Shown: positions 11,335 through 22,100 of the stretch, one piece after another
Layout of the letters: each line of letters starts with the position of its first letter
Position numbering within the stretch: the first letter of the stretch is position 1
The notes under the pieces: generated by a model
Told to the model about the DNA's origin: nothing
Databases searched by the model: none
The model's input: the letters and a program-made list of their open reading frames with translations, nothing else
DNA from: Quillaja saponaria
Taxonomy: Eukaryota; Streptophyta; Magnoliopsida; Fabales; Quillajaceae
Assembly (NCBI GenBank): GCA_029379385.1
Contig: CM055614.1
Span: forward strand, 14,079,528 to 14,143,527
DNA: 64,000 nt
Direction of reading: 5' to 3'
Translations under genes and position numbers: made by a program

Positions 11335-12130
11335 GAGGGAGTAATTACTAGTATGTGAAGCATAGATAGTATAACTGTAGAGTTTCCAATTACAATAAGT
11401 CTTCACCAAGAACATCCTTTAAGTCCCTATTTATTTGCTTTAGTCTTGAATGAACTTTATATGTTAGTCAGGATAAGGTTTTTGATGTATGTTATTTACG
11501 AATTACATTGTATGCTTGAGTAAAATAATTTTGGATTATCATCCAATGCCAACAAAAGACGTATTTAAGTATCTAAATTCATTTCTACAAAAAGATGGCA
11601 CAATTGAATATGATAAAAATCATAGAATTAAGACATGATGGATAAAGTGGCAAAGTGCATTAAGAGTTTATGTAATCTAAATTCTCGAATAGGTTAAAAG
11701 AAAAATTTTATAAGATAGAACTGAGACTGACTATGTCATATGTTTTCTGAATATTGGTAGTTAAGAAATAATACTTGCATAAGATAGGAGTAGCTGAAAT
11801 ACGAATGTTGAGATAAATAACCTTACATACAAAAAATAATATAATACAGAATAAGGAGACAAGTATAAAAGTTAAGATAACATCTATTGAAGAGAAAAAG
11901 AGGAAGAATCTCTTATGATGGTTTAAACATATCTAACATAGGCCAGTAGATAATATAGTTAGGAGATGTGACTTAGTATAGGTGGAAAGCATTAGATGGG
12001 ATAGACAGAGACCAAAAATTATAAAAGTGAACATTAAAAAAGATATGATTGTTCTAGGCATTACTAAAAATGATGTCTTGTATCAATGAATAATGAAAAA
12101 TAATTATGTAACCTATCTCAACTAATTTAA
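11335..12130 (+). pseudogene. LINE reverse transcriptase remnant, 3' part
   Basis: Continuation of the LINE interrupted at 4392. Readable blocks are EFPITISLHQEHPLSPYLFALVLNEL (positions 11383-11460) and, further down, AEIRMLR, the TSIKVKITSIEEK block, WWFKHI and VRRCDLV. These match the C-terminal third of plant LINE ORF2, including the PLSPYLF block before the catalytic YADD region. The YADD segment itself is missing or scrambled near 11480-11530. Multiple stops make it dead. Confidence 0.85.
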
Positions 12131-13071
12131 AATTTAAGACTTGTTGAGTTGGTAATTTGTGCACAAATTTATTTTTTCAGACCATAATTATAAACCATAA
12201 TTGTTAAATAATCTAAACACACTAAAATTGAGAGGTGAGTTCTTAAATCATTGTTATCATCTCGGCCCTAATCAAACATTGCTTGACGTGCACAAAATTG
12301 TGGTGCGATTAACATGCGTAGCCATAGTAGAGTTGAAATGGTAGACGTGGCGCCTTACTGACCAAGCATTTTTATGCACAAGCAAAAAGCAGCCCACCTA
12401 CATAGGCTTTAATTGAGGCTGTCGGATGTGAGCAACCAGCTCCTCATATAGCCTAGTACCTGCTTTCTTCGAAGATAGAACTGTGATTGACTATGTCATA
12501 TGTTTCTAAATGTTAATAGTTAAAAAATAATACTCGCATAAAATAGGAGTGGTTAAAATGCGAATGTTGAGATAAATGACTTTACATACAAAAAATAATA
12601 GAATATAGAATAAGGAGACATGTAGAAAAGTTGAGGTAACATCCATTAAAAAGAAAATGAAGAAGAATCGCTTATGATGGTTTGGATATATCCAACATAG
12701 GCCAATGGATAATGTAGTTAGGAGATGTGACTTAGTATAGGTGGAAGGTATTAGATGAAATAGATGGAGACCAAAAATTACAAGGGAGCATGCATTAAAA
12801 ACAATATTATTGTTCTAAGTATTACTAAAAATGATACATTGAATCAATGAATAGTAGAAAATAATTATGTAGCCTATCCTAACTAGTTTGAAATTTAAGA
12901 CTTGTTAAGTCGGTCATTTGTGCATAAATTTATTTTTCAGATTATAGTCACAAATCATAATTTGTGAACAATCCAAACACACACCGAAGTTGAGAGGCGA
13001 GGTCTTAAATCATTGTTCTCATCTCGGCCCTAATCAAACATAGCTTGATGTGGACAAAACTGTGGTGCGAT
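11715..13071 (+). repeat. Tandem duplication of the LINE tail
   Basis: Sequence at 11715-12310 recurs at 12475-13071 with about 760-bp offset and roughly 10% divergence by eye. It covers the LINE C-terminal coding region (AEIRMLR to VRRCDLV) and about 180 bp of 3' flank ending GTGGTGCGATT. The 164-bp spacer (12311-12474) is itself a dispersed repeat found inverted near 39597-39760. Confidence 0.85.
12311..12474 (+). repeat. Dispersed repeat, inverted copy near 39.6 kb
   Basis: Words GTAGACGT-GCG, TGACCAAGCATTTTT, TTAATTGAGGCTGTC and CAACCAG occur here in the plus orientation. They recur in the same order on the minus strand between 39597 and 39760, where a 27-bp internal segment is missing. 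The element type is unknown. Confidence 0.55.
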
Positions 13072-13821
13072 TTCCATCTTGGTCAAGGTTAGCAACATCT
13101 TGACTTAATTGGCATGTCTTAGTGTATTACATGGGCTTCATATCTTGGTATCTACTAAATAGTGAATCAAACAATTTTGGGAGAAGTTATACATCGCCCT
13201 TACATTCAACTGCTAATGACAATCAATGTTCCCTGCCCGAACAGTTACATATACATACAAAATACTTTAAAACTGCAAAAAGCAAGCATAATTGGAAGCC
13301 AAAATAGTCAATCAAAATCATCAAAGCTGAAAAGCATTTTCTCTCTACCTATAACCAATATTACTTATGGGTCCGTTTCATTAGCAGGTAAACAATTAAC
13401 TAGCCAGTTGCTGTCACGATGTGATATGGACATGCATCTAACTTATGTCCCATTTTTGCATGGGGTATAGATAATTATTTTGTTATACGATTTTTGTTAA
13501 TCATTCCTGACACCATAAGTACTAGATACAAGTTTCTAGCAAAATAATAATAATAGAATAACAGCTAGAATGGCATATATTATCACAGAGGAATTTTTTT
13601 AGAGGTATATATTAATGAAAAAATTACAAAAGATGACTAAATAAAATGACCACAATCAATCCCCTATTTCCTACAAATATTTAAAAATTCTATTAGTATA
13701 ATTATTTTAATCTTAAAAATTCACATTATTTTTTAAAATTTTAAGCATCTAAATAATTTAATATTTTATTTAATTAATAAATCAAATATTATATTTAAAA
13801 TATATTCTGTTTCAATTCTAA
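13072..13821. other. Intergenic, no gene recognised
   Basis: A/T-rich. Overlapping short open frames at 13122-13470 show no recognisable motif and no splice context. I see nothing else of note. Confidence 0.5.
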
Positions 13822-13945
13822 ATCTTAACCCTAAGTCTAAATCTAATCCTAATTATAACACTATTCTTGAGCTTAAGTCTAACCTTAATTTAGATCTAAC
13901 CCAAATTTTAACTCTAATCCTAATTCTAATTCTAATCCTATTTTT
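13822..13945. repeat. Degenerate CTAA-type (telomere-like) repeat tract
   Basis: Imperfect repeats of CTAATCCTAA / TTAACCCTAAG / TCTAATTCTAA extend over about 120 bp. The G-rich strand would read TTAGGATTAG, close to the plant telomere unit TTTAGGG but heavily mutated. It may be a decayed interstitial telomeric tract or simply a simple-sequence repeat. Confidence 0.45.
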
Positions 13946-14032
13946 ATTAAAATTTATTCTAAAAGAGTTGTTGTTAACAAAGATTAAGAGAATTTTTCTT
14001 GATAGAAATTTTAAGGAATGATAGAACCCCGA

Positions 14033-15475
14033 GATTCTATTAAGGGTAATTAAATAAAAAATAAAAGAAAATAGAAAAGGGAAAGGTAATTCGATTGCTT
14101 CTAGGGGAACGAAAAGCTCCAAATATAATCAATTCGAGGGGATCAGGACCTCCATTACTATGCAAAATGCTTTAGTTGTAATTCTCTTTTATTTATAGTG
14201 CTTGAAAACTAATAAATTAATTAAGAAATACTAGTTTATAATGAAATAACATGACCTGAAGTCTACTTGGACAAAAAGAAAAGCTATAATAGAATATAAT
14301 TTAAATTACTAAATTGACCCTAAATAAATGTAGGGCCTTATTACTCCTCTGCATTTCAGGTCAACGTTGTCCTCAAGGTTGAAACGCAATAAGCTTTGAT
14401 AACTTTTCTGAAATGTCATAATAAGTCTTCCTAGTAAAATTAATGAAGGAGATCTCTTGTTTTAACATTTTTCAACAAGCAATTCTCGATCCAGTTTCAT
14501 ACTTCAATACAAGAACCCTGTCTTTTCTTGATTATCAAAAACTCCATCCACGCTTCCAATTTGCAGATCAACTAATTTTTTTGAGCGCAACACAATCAGC
14601 TCCTTGATAGGTAATATTTTAAAAGAAGACAAGTAACTCTAAATTACAACTTAGCAAATATTACGAAACACTCTCGTTTTTATTCAATTTAAAGGTTACA
14701 AACATATATTATGTTGTTATTTATAGATAAATAGAGAGCATAAAAGTAAAAAATACAATTAGCGGCATAAGCACTGAAATAGTGTAGCAGCTAATATAAA
14801 AGCTAACATAAGCGTACAGACATATCTGTAATTTATCCTAATTATTAATATACAAAGAAATACTTTATTTAAATCCTAATCTTATCAAAATGCTGATATT
14901 AACTATTAATATTATCGTTATGTCCCCATCACATTTCATCATCAAAATTAGATTGTGTGTCTGTTATATTGTAAAAAGTATAGTTGGGTTGGTCTTTAAT
15001 TATGATCCACGAGACTTAAAGCTTCAAGTTCACCAATGGCTTCTACTGGTCCTTCTTGAAATATTTCTTTGGAAGTGTCTTCCAAAGGGGCACAATTGTC
15101 TTGCTCAATGACACTAGTGATCTTGTTGTAAAAGTAATCAATTTCATGTTATCATCAAAAAATTGTTTTATTTCAGCAAGCATGGACTGCTTGAATTTGT
15201 CCACAAATAACCAAGTGTACTTCTCTACTTGAATTTGATGTAAAGAGATCGATGTAGTCATTGAAAATCTTACACAAAATATAGGTGTTGCTGTGATACC
15301 AAATGATGAAAACAAAGAATTCTATGGCAGGTAATTGAATAAAAAAAACTAAAAGTAAATAAAAAAGAGAAAGATAATTTGATTGCCTTTTAGGGGATTG
15401 AAAACCTTCAAATATCACTGGAGGGGGTCAAGATCTCCATTACTAAGAAAAATGTTTTAGTAGTATTTCTCTTTG
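14033..15475 (-). mobile_element. Decayed Ty3/gypsy-like LTR element, minus strand
   Basis: Two direct repeats of about 160 bp (14033-14190 and 15318-15475) share the words AGGTAATT, GATTGCCTT/GATTGCTTC, CTCCATTACTA and AATG-TTTAGT, and may be LTR ends. Minus-strand sequence just inside the right repeat (near 15295) reads TTTGGTATCACAGC, which resembles a primer-binding site. Next to it a 90-codon minus-strand frame (15043-15315) has a gag-like helix (KYTWLFVDKFKQSMLAEIKQF). Near 14350-14400 the minus strand reads NLEDNVDL, like the end of gypsy pol. Most of the internal region is lost. Confidence 0.4.
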
Positions 15476-15724
15476 ATTATCATACGCATACGGCATCTAC
15501 GGAAAAACTTGTCTAGAAATAATTGATAAGAATGCGTGCAAGTTTTTAAGTTGGTAATTTAATTTGGAGTCTGACATAAATTTAGAGGTTTATAGAAAAG
15601 TAAAATATTAATTTGTATTGTATAGCTCATAAATAAACTGTATTTTCTAATAACAATCTGTAAATAATATTTCTATATGCAGAAAATAGATATTTTTGTT
15701 GCCATAGTTTATATATAATTTGTA

Positions 15725-15726
<2 letters not shown>

Positions 15727-15770
<44 letters not shown>
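15727..15770. repeat. (AT)n microsatellite
   Basis: About 21 uninterrupted AT units. It is probably length-variable between individuals. Confidence 0.95.
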
Positions 15771-15774
<4 letters not shown>

Positions 15775-16261
15775 TAGTCTCATCGCCTGTACGTGTGTAT
15801 GCGCCTGTTCAAGAACTCTTTTTGTTTTAAATAAATATAAATTTTTTTCTGAGTTAAAAGCTAAAACAACAATTTTATAATCATTAAAACTATACTTTTA
15901 TTATTTCTTTTAATTCATAATAATTTTTTTAAATTTTAATTAATAAATTTGAGAGAAACTAAGAAAATTAAGATTATTCGGTACCTATCAAATATAAATT
16001 AGAAATTCAATTTTCATTACTATTGACATATAATTATTAAAAAATTATAAATTTATTAACATTGAAAAGAACAAATAAAAAAATTACTATGTTCTTAAAT
16101 AATTACAATTCTATTAATATTAAAATAAAGAAGAACTAGGAAAAAAGTGAAAAAAAATAATAGTTTATATAAAGTAAAATCAGAACAAAAATTAACTATG
16201 TAATAATTAAAATTCATAAGAATATTTAAGAAAATAAAAAATTTTGTTATTAGATCATAGA
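15771..16261. other. A/T-rich intergenic sequence
   Basis: Very A/T-rich with many homopolymer runs. No gene or element ends are visible. Confidence 0.5.
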
Positions 16262-16550
16262 TATATCAAACAAAACCAAATATTCATCAAAGGAAAAGTT
16301 AAAGAATAATGTGATAAGTAGGCCATTTTTTTGGCACAACTTATGAATATTATATTATTAACCTTGTACTAACCATGACGTCAGCTACCAAATTTTGTGT
16401 CCTCGTCTAGATAAATTTATCATTTGATACCAAATATTAATTCTTGAATTATTCAAAAGTTGTGCCAAAAAATGGCCAACTTATCACGTTATTCTATATT
16501 TTTTCCTTCGTTGAATATTTGGTTTTGTTTGAAACAGTATAATATATATA
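16262..16550. mobile_element. Foldback / MITE-like inverted repeat upstream of the receptor
   Basis: Two arms of about 85 bp are inverted copies of each other. The left arm runs from CAAACAAAACCAAATATTCA to GGCCATTTTTTTGGCACAACTT; the right arm runs from AAGTTGTGCCAAAAAATGGCC to GAATATTTGGTTTTGTTTG. The loop between them is about 120 bp. The termini and target duplication are not clear, so the superfamily is undetermined. A transcript through it would fold into a long hairpin. Confidence 0.8.
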
Positions 16551-17186
16551 GTGGCCGAATCACATACCGTTTAATTAACATGATTATTTAGTTGTGATTT
16601 TATTTTAAATAAATTATTATTATTTTTTTAATTTTTCTCAATTTTAATATATATAAATTCAAGAATTAATAATAAATTTCTTAAAATGGATGAAAACATA
16701 TTTTTCACCCTCTGTTTGACACTTTTAACAACTTCTAAACAACCCTACAGGCCATACAATTACAATCCTTACTTGTACCAATAGGCAAGTACATTTTAGA
16801 AATTTACTTCTTCTTTTTTCCATTAATATTAATTGGATAAACTCAAATCTAATTGGTAATATAAAAAAATATTGTCATGACAAAAAGAAAAATTAGTAAA
16901 AACAGCGGTACAGCTGTACTAGTATATAAAATCTAGAGATTGATGCATTATTTACTATTTCATAATGAAATTTCACGCAGCAATAAACAAAAAGTAATAA
17001 CCAAATTATATATATATATATTATTTTTTGTTGATAAGAACCAAATTTTATATACCAGCTATGTGGCTTTTACTAATTTTTCATTTAGTCCACAAGACTA
17101 CCAATCGTAGGCCGGCCACATGCTTGTCATAATCCATGTGGTAAAGATTCTTAATTCAATAGTAGTCTAGGGGATGTACTACAACA

Positions 17187-17192
17187 TTGACC
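17187..17192 (+). promoter_or_regulatory. W-box (TTGACC) in the receptor promoter
   Basis: TTGACC, the WRKY-binding core, lies about 430 bp before the start codon and about 100 bp before the inferred first leader splice donor. The matching stretch is deleted in copy C, whose upstream region otherwise aligns. The site is common by chance, so its function is inferred only from position. Confidence 0.4.
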
Positions 17193-17279
17193 AAATGGCA
17201 TCTTTCTCTATAGCTCTCACTAATCAAACGCAGTTTGAACACAACAGTCTTGTGCTTCTTCTTCTCTGAGACCACTTAT

Positions 17280-17614
17280 CATATTTCTTCAAATAGATAT
17301 CTGAACAATCCAAGGTATGTATTTTCTTCTAGTGTTTGTTTACGTTCAACTAATAGATCAAATCAATGAAATTCTTTTATAAGTTTGGGTTACTTTGTTT
17401 TCCCAGATGGTGATGAGGGTTGACAGAAATACCAACGCATAATTACGCGTTTATTTGATCTGTTTTTCGGTGATCTCATCAAAATCTAAAACAGAGGTAA
17501 GAAAGAATTGTATCATAGATTTAGCTGTTTGACATTTAATATAATTAAACTTGTATCTACTTCTTGGATGTACAGGCTACAACAAAAGAAATAATTGAAT
17601 TTGAAAGTGAAAAG
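17280..17614 (+). other. Spliced 5' leader of the receptor gene
   Basis: Splice consensus suggests two leader introns. The first donor is CCAAG|GTATGT at 17315, with acceptor TTTTCCCAG ending at 17406. The second donor is ACAGAG|GTAAG at 17497, with acceptor GGATGTACAG ending at 17575. The first coding ATG in frame with the receptor is at 17615. Copy C keeps the same motifs up to about 40525. Transcript data would be needed to confirm both introns. Confidence 0.5.
17407..17442 (+). promoter_or_regulatory. Upstream ORF of 11 codons in the leader
   Basis: An ATG directly after the first inferred leader acceptor opens an 11-codon frame ending in TAA at 17440-17442. It is out of the receptor's path and could lower receptor translation. 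The equivalent place in copy C also has an ATG but a different, longer frame. Confidence 0.35.
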
Positions 17615-20383
17615 ATGGAGATTGCTGTTGCCTTTGCTGCAAAAGTTGTGGAATACACAGTTGCTCCTATTGGACGTCAACTGGGGTATCTGATTTTCTA
17701 CAGGCGCAATGTTGAAAATCTCAAAACCCAAGTTCAAAGGTTGGAGGAGACCAAAGACAGAGTCCAACGAGATGTGGATGTTGCTCAAAGAAACGGTGAA
17801 AAAATTCACACTGATGTACAGAGCTGGTTGAGCAAAGTGAATGAATTGATTGAAGAGGCAAGTAAGTTGTATGGAGATGAAGGCCGTGCAACGACGGGGT
17901 TTTATTCCATTGGTTCCTGTCCAAATGTATTGTCCCGCCACCAGGTTAGCAGGAAATCAACCAAGTTGTTGTTGGAAGTTACCAAAATTCAAATGAGGAA
18001 TTTCAGTTCAGTTTCTTACAATCCCCCACCACCATCACTCCCCTTGACTGTAACATTAGTTACCAAAGATTTCAAAGTCCTTGACTCCAGGACTAAAATT
18101 TTGACACAGATTTTGGAGAAATTGAAGGATGCTACTATTCAGACAATTGGAGTGTGGGGATTTGGTGGTGTGGGTAAAACCACACTAGCCAAACAAGTTG
18201 CCAAGGAGGTTGAGGAATCCAAGATGTTTGGGAGGGTGGTCATGGTGACTGTAACCGTGAATCCAGATGTCAGGCAGATTCAAGGGGAAATAGCAGATGC
18301 ATTGGGTTTGAGATTTGATGAAGAGTCGGAAGTGGGAAGATCAAACCGGTTATGGCAGAGAATAAATCAAGAAAAGAGCATTCTTATTATTATTGATGAT
18401 ATTTGGGGTGGATTTGAGTTGGAAAGAATTGGAGTTCTGCAAGAAGATGGACATCAGGGAAGTAAATTGTTGCTGACATCTAGAAATTATGATGTGTTAA
18501 ATCGTGAGATGGGCATTCAAGTGGGATTCCGACTCGAAGTCTTACAAGAAGATGAGGCGTGGAGTTTATTTGAAGAAATGGCAGGAGATACTGTAAAAGA
18601 TCCCAATGTAAAACCTGTTGCAATTGAAGTGGTGAAAAGATGTGCGGGTTTGCCTGTTTTGATTGCTACAGTTGCTAAGGCCCTGAAAGATGAGGCGTTA
18701 TTTGTGTGGAAGAATGCATTGAAACAGCTGGAAAGATTTGACAAAGAAGTGATGCATGAAAAAGTTTTTTCAGCTTTGGAGTTGAGTTATAATCATTTAA
18801 AAGGTCAGGAAATCAAGTCATTGTTCTTGCTTATAGCTCTTCATGGACAACGTTCCGTTTATAAGTATAACTTGTTGATAATTATTGTGGGCTTGCGTTT
18901 ATTCAAATATGTGGATACATTGGAAGATGCTAGGAACAGACTTGATAAATTTACAAAAGACCTCAAGGCATCTTGTTTTTTGATTGAAGACCATAGTGAG
19001 ATAGTCAAAATTCATGATTTAGTTCGGGATGCTGGTTCTTCAATTGCAAAAAAAGACCAATTGTTTCGCATTGATTTTGAATCTGAATCAAAAGAATGGC
19101 CAAGGAAGGATATACTTGAAAATTTTCATGGACTCTTTTTATCTGCACGCCATCAAGATGATCTACCTGAAAGGTTGGAATGTCCGCAACTGCAGGTATT
19201 TGCATTGAAGTATCATCAAAATGATTTGGAAATTTCAGATTCCTTTTTTGAAGTGATGAGAGAAGTGAAGGTTTTATGTTTATCTAAAATGATGTTAATT
19301 TCATCACCACCTTGCATTTTTCATGGATTGAAGTCTCTTCGAGCTTTGTACTTATATAAATGTATCTTGGAAGATTTAGCAATAGTTGGAGAGTTAACAA
19401 ATTTAGAAATTCTGAGTGTTTATAAATCTGGCATCAAGCAACTGCCCAGTGAGATAGGAAGGCTCCGCCGACTAAAGATGTTGGATCTGAAGGAATGTAA
19501 TAGCCTTGAAGTGATTCCACCAAGAGTTATATCGAACTTGATTTGTTTGGAAGAGTTAAATATGGAAGGTAGCTTCACCAACTGGGAGATTGAAGCTAGA
19601 TGCAACTCCAAAAGCTGCAATGCTAGTCTATCTGAGTTAAATGAATTGCCTAATTTGAGGAGTTTAGATATTAGAATTCCATATTTTGAGACTTTGTCGA
19701 CTGGTATGATCTTTTCGTTTTTTGAAAAGCTACAAAGATTCAAGATTGATATGGGACGGAGGTCAATCTATTCGTCTAACAATCTACAAATTCTGGCATT
19801 GAATTTCTGGACTTGGATTGAATGCCGAGAATTGGAGAACGGGATCAAAACGTTGGTAGAAAAAGTTCAAACTCTGCAGTTGAATGCAGTCAATGGTGTC
19901 AAGAATGTTTTCCATGATCTGAATGCAAAAGGTTTTCCGAACTTGGAAGTCTTGTACCTCTGGAATTTAAATAATTTGGTACATATATGTCGTGGCCCAT
20001 TCACTGAGGAATCCTTTTGCAAACTAAGAATTGTCAGTGTGTACAAATGTGAAAGATTGAAAAATGTGTTCCCATTTTCCATGAGAAAAGTCATTCGACA
20101 ACTAGTTGAAATATCTGTTTCAAATTGCAAGTCTATGGAGGAGATTGTATCCTCGGAAAGAGAGGCGGAGAATCTTGAACCAGAGCTCGATGACATTAAT
20201 GAGTTCACTCAATTGCGCAATTTAACGATAGAGGATCTACCTGCACTAATTAGTTTCTGCTCAATGGAGATGATATCATCTACATCTCAAGGTATAAATG
20301 AGAAACTAACAAATGCCACTGAAATCAAAGAGATCGATGTAACTAGAAAATATGAAAATTCTCTACCACTTTTCAGCGACAAG
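17615..20383 (+). CDS. CNL-DC1 receptor copy A, exon 1: coiled coil, NB-ARC, first LRRs
   Basis: First of four coding exons (17615-20383, 22101-22835, 23952-24539, 25145-25378) of an immune receptor of about 1441 residues. It resembles the RPS2 / At4g27190-like CNL group. The start is the ATG before EIAVAFAAKVVEYTVAP; an upstream in-frame TTG at 17564 lies in the inferred leader intron. Residues 1-150 form the coiled-coil region. The P-loop GFGGVGKTT is at about 182-190, kinase 2 (LIIIDDIW) at 257-264, the GSKLLLTSRN motif at 282-291, and GLPV (the GLPL motif) near 345. IHD replaces MHD at 466-468. LRRs fill the rest. All P-loop and Walker B residues are present, so nucleotide binding is plausible. 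The exon ends at AAG|GTATGC in phase 0. It probably acts in the cytosol as a switch triggering immune responses; the ligand is unknown. Confidence 0.93.
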
Positions 20384-22100
20384 GTATGCTCTTAATACTT
20401 GCCTTTTGTAATAAATTAATGAATTTAAATATCTCCAAATTGTGACAATAGACATATATTGCTCATATATCTATTTATGAGTTCCCATTATGAATAGTTC
20501 GTTCTTAGGAAGTCCGATGAATAAATAGTTAAGATGAGAAAAGAAAAATAGAAAAGTTTTAATTTTGACATTGAATTACAAAGTGATCTTAGAGTTTCTA
20601 ACAAACCTAGTCAAATAATTAGTTAGGTAGATGAATTATATAGCAGTAGTAATAGGTATATAAGTTCCTGGAACTGCTCAATTTGGGTACTTTGGTTGTG
20701 GAGGACATATACCAACTGTTTTGAACTAAGTTTTCGGTAGTGCTAATATTTTAATACTTTATTAGTCAATACATTTTATTTTATTTTTTCAAAATATGAA
20801 TTTTTAATATAATCATTTAATTTTGACAAGTTAATTATTTCTCAATAGAAATATGAGTATGTATTAATTTGAAATTGAAATAATAAATGTTGCTGGAAGT
20901 TATCAAAATGCAACTGAATAGGAATTTGAGTTTAGTTTCTTACAAACCTCCACCACCCTCTTCAACTGCAACATTAGTTATCAAAGAGCCGATGATTTAT
21001 CTCTAGAAATAAAAGAAAGGAGGGAAATTTAATTTTTGTTATAGAATTACAAGAAATCTTAAAAATTAATTTTTTCTTAAAACTTGGCCAAAAAGTTAGT
21101 TAAGTGGCAGAATTATATAGTAGTAGGTAGGGGATTAATTTCCTTGAAAAGCATATGATCCTATGATCTATACAGCTTTGAGAGATAACGTTCTAATAAT
21201 TTCCTGAAATTAAATTTATGATGAAAATAAATTTGATCTGAATTTCTGTGAGAATATGTTAAAAATATTTATAACTGAATATACCAAATATGACATTCTT
21301 TAAAAACAATGAAAAATTTTAATTAAAATTAAACACTAGAAAATTAATTCATTTGGTCTTTATCTCATAAGTCATATTAGTTTGAACTTTCAACATCGAT
21401 GCATTCCTAATCCTTTAACTATTGGAATTGTGAAATTGTGATTTTGCTGATGTATTTTCATGTTTTTACATTATCAATTTGAACTTTCAATATGATTTCA
21501 TTTCTCCTCATTAAACTTTCTCTTGAAACAAGTTTACTTTAGTGCTTTTTGAATGGAGAGAAATAAAAACTGTAGAATATATTTTTCTTCATTTAACAAT
21601 TTTTTTTCCTTTTTTTAAAAAATTATTAAAGGAAGATATAAAGAAAATGGAGGGGTGCATATGTTCATCCAAATCATTCCAAAACGCATTACTTCAATGC
21701 CTATTTGGATAAAGGGAAATAAAGAGAGTCATCTCTATTTAATACCTTTTAGTGCTCAAATAAATATTATTAAAAGAATAATTATAAAAGTATGTAATAA
21801 TATATATATATATATTTTTCATTCCCACATCTCTCAAATAAGAAATTTTATTGTATCATTCCTTTTTTATTTGTTCATATGTTTAAATTTTCAAATGAGT
21901 TAATGGGTAAATGTTAATTTTCTTCTAATCTACTCACCTTGTCTCTTTTATTTTTTATTTCCTAAACTCCTAATTAAATAGATCTTTAAGCTTTGTGGTC
22001 CCCATTCAGGGTAAGTTCCTCTCCCGTACTTCTAGCAAATTTTTTTACTAAAATGACGTTCTTAGAGATAACGTTCTAATAATTGCATGCATTTGTGCAG
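20384..22100 (+). other. Intron 1 of the receptor, with a relic of exon 1 inside
   Basis: The intron is 1717 bp with donor GTATGC and acceptor TTTGTGCAG. At 20888-21000 it contains a diverged copy of exon 1 (about 17965-18070, the segment coding LLLEVTKIQ to TLVTKDF) with a short open stretch then a stop. The same relic is at 43238-43345 in copy C, so it predates that duplication. Position 21101 is the empty site of a Harbinger-like insertion present in copy C. Confidence 0.8.

Noticed and set aside
13162..13470. 102-codon plus-strand frame
   Set aside because: Overlaps another frame, has no recognisable motif, and the region resembles intergenic sequence.
17564..17614. Receptor start at the TTG of 17564
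   Set aside because: Not an ATG, and it overlaps a good splice acceptor (GGATGTACAG ending at 17575). The ATG at 17615 fits the conserved start of related receptors.
17513..17941. 142-codon minus-strand frame opposite the receptor 5' end
   Set aside because: It is the antisense shadow of the coiled-coil coding exon; no motif, and copy C shows the same shadow only because the sense strand is conserved.
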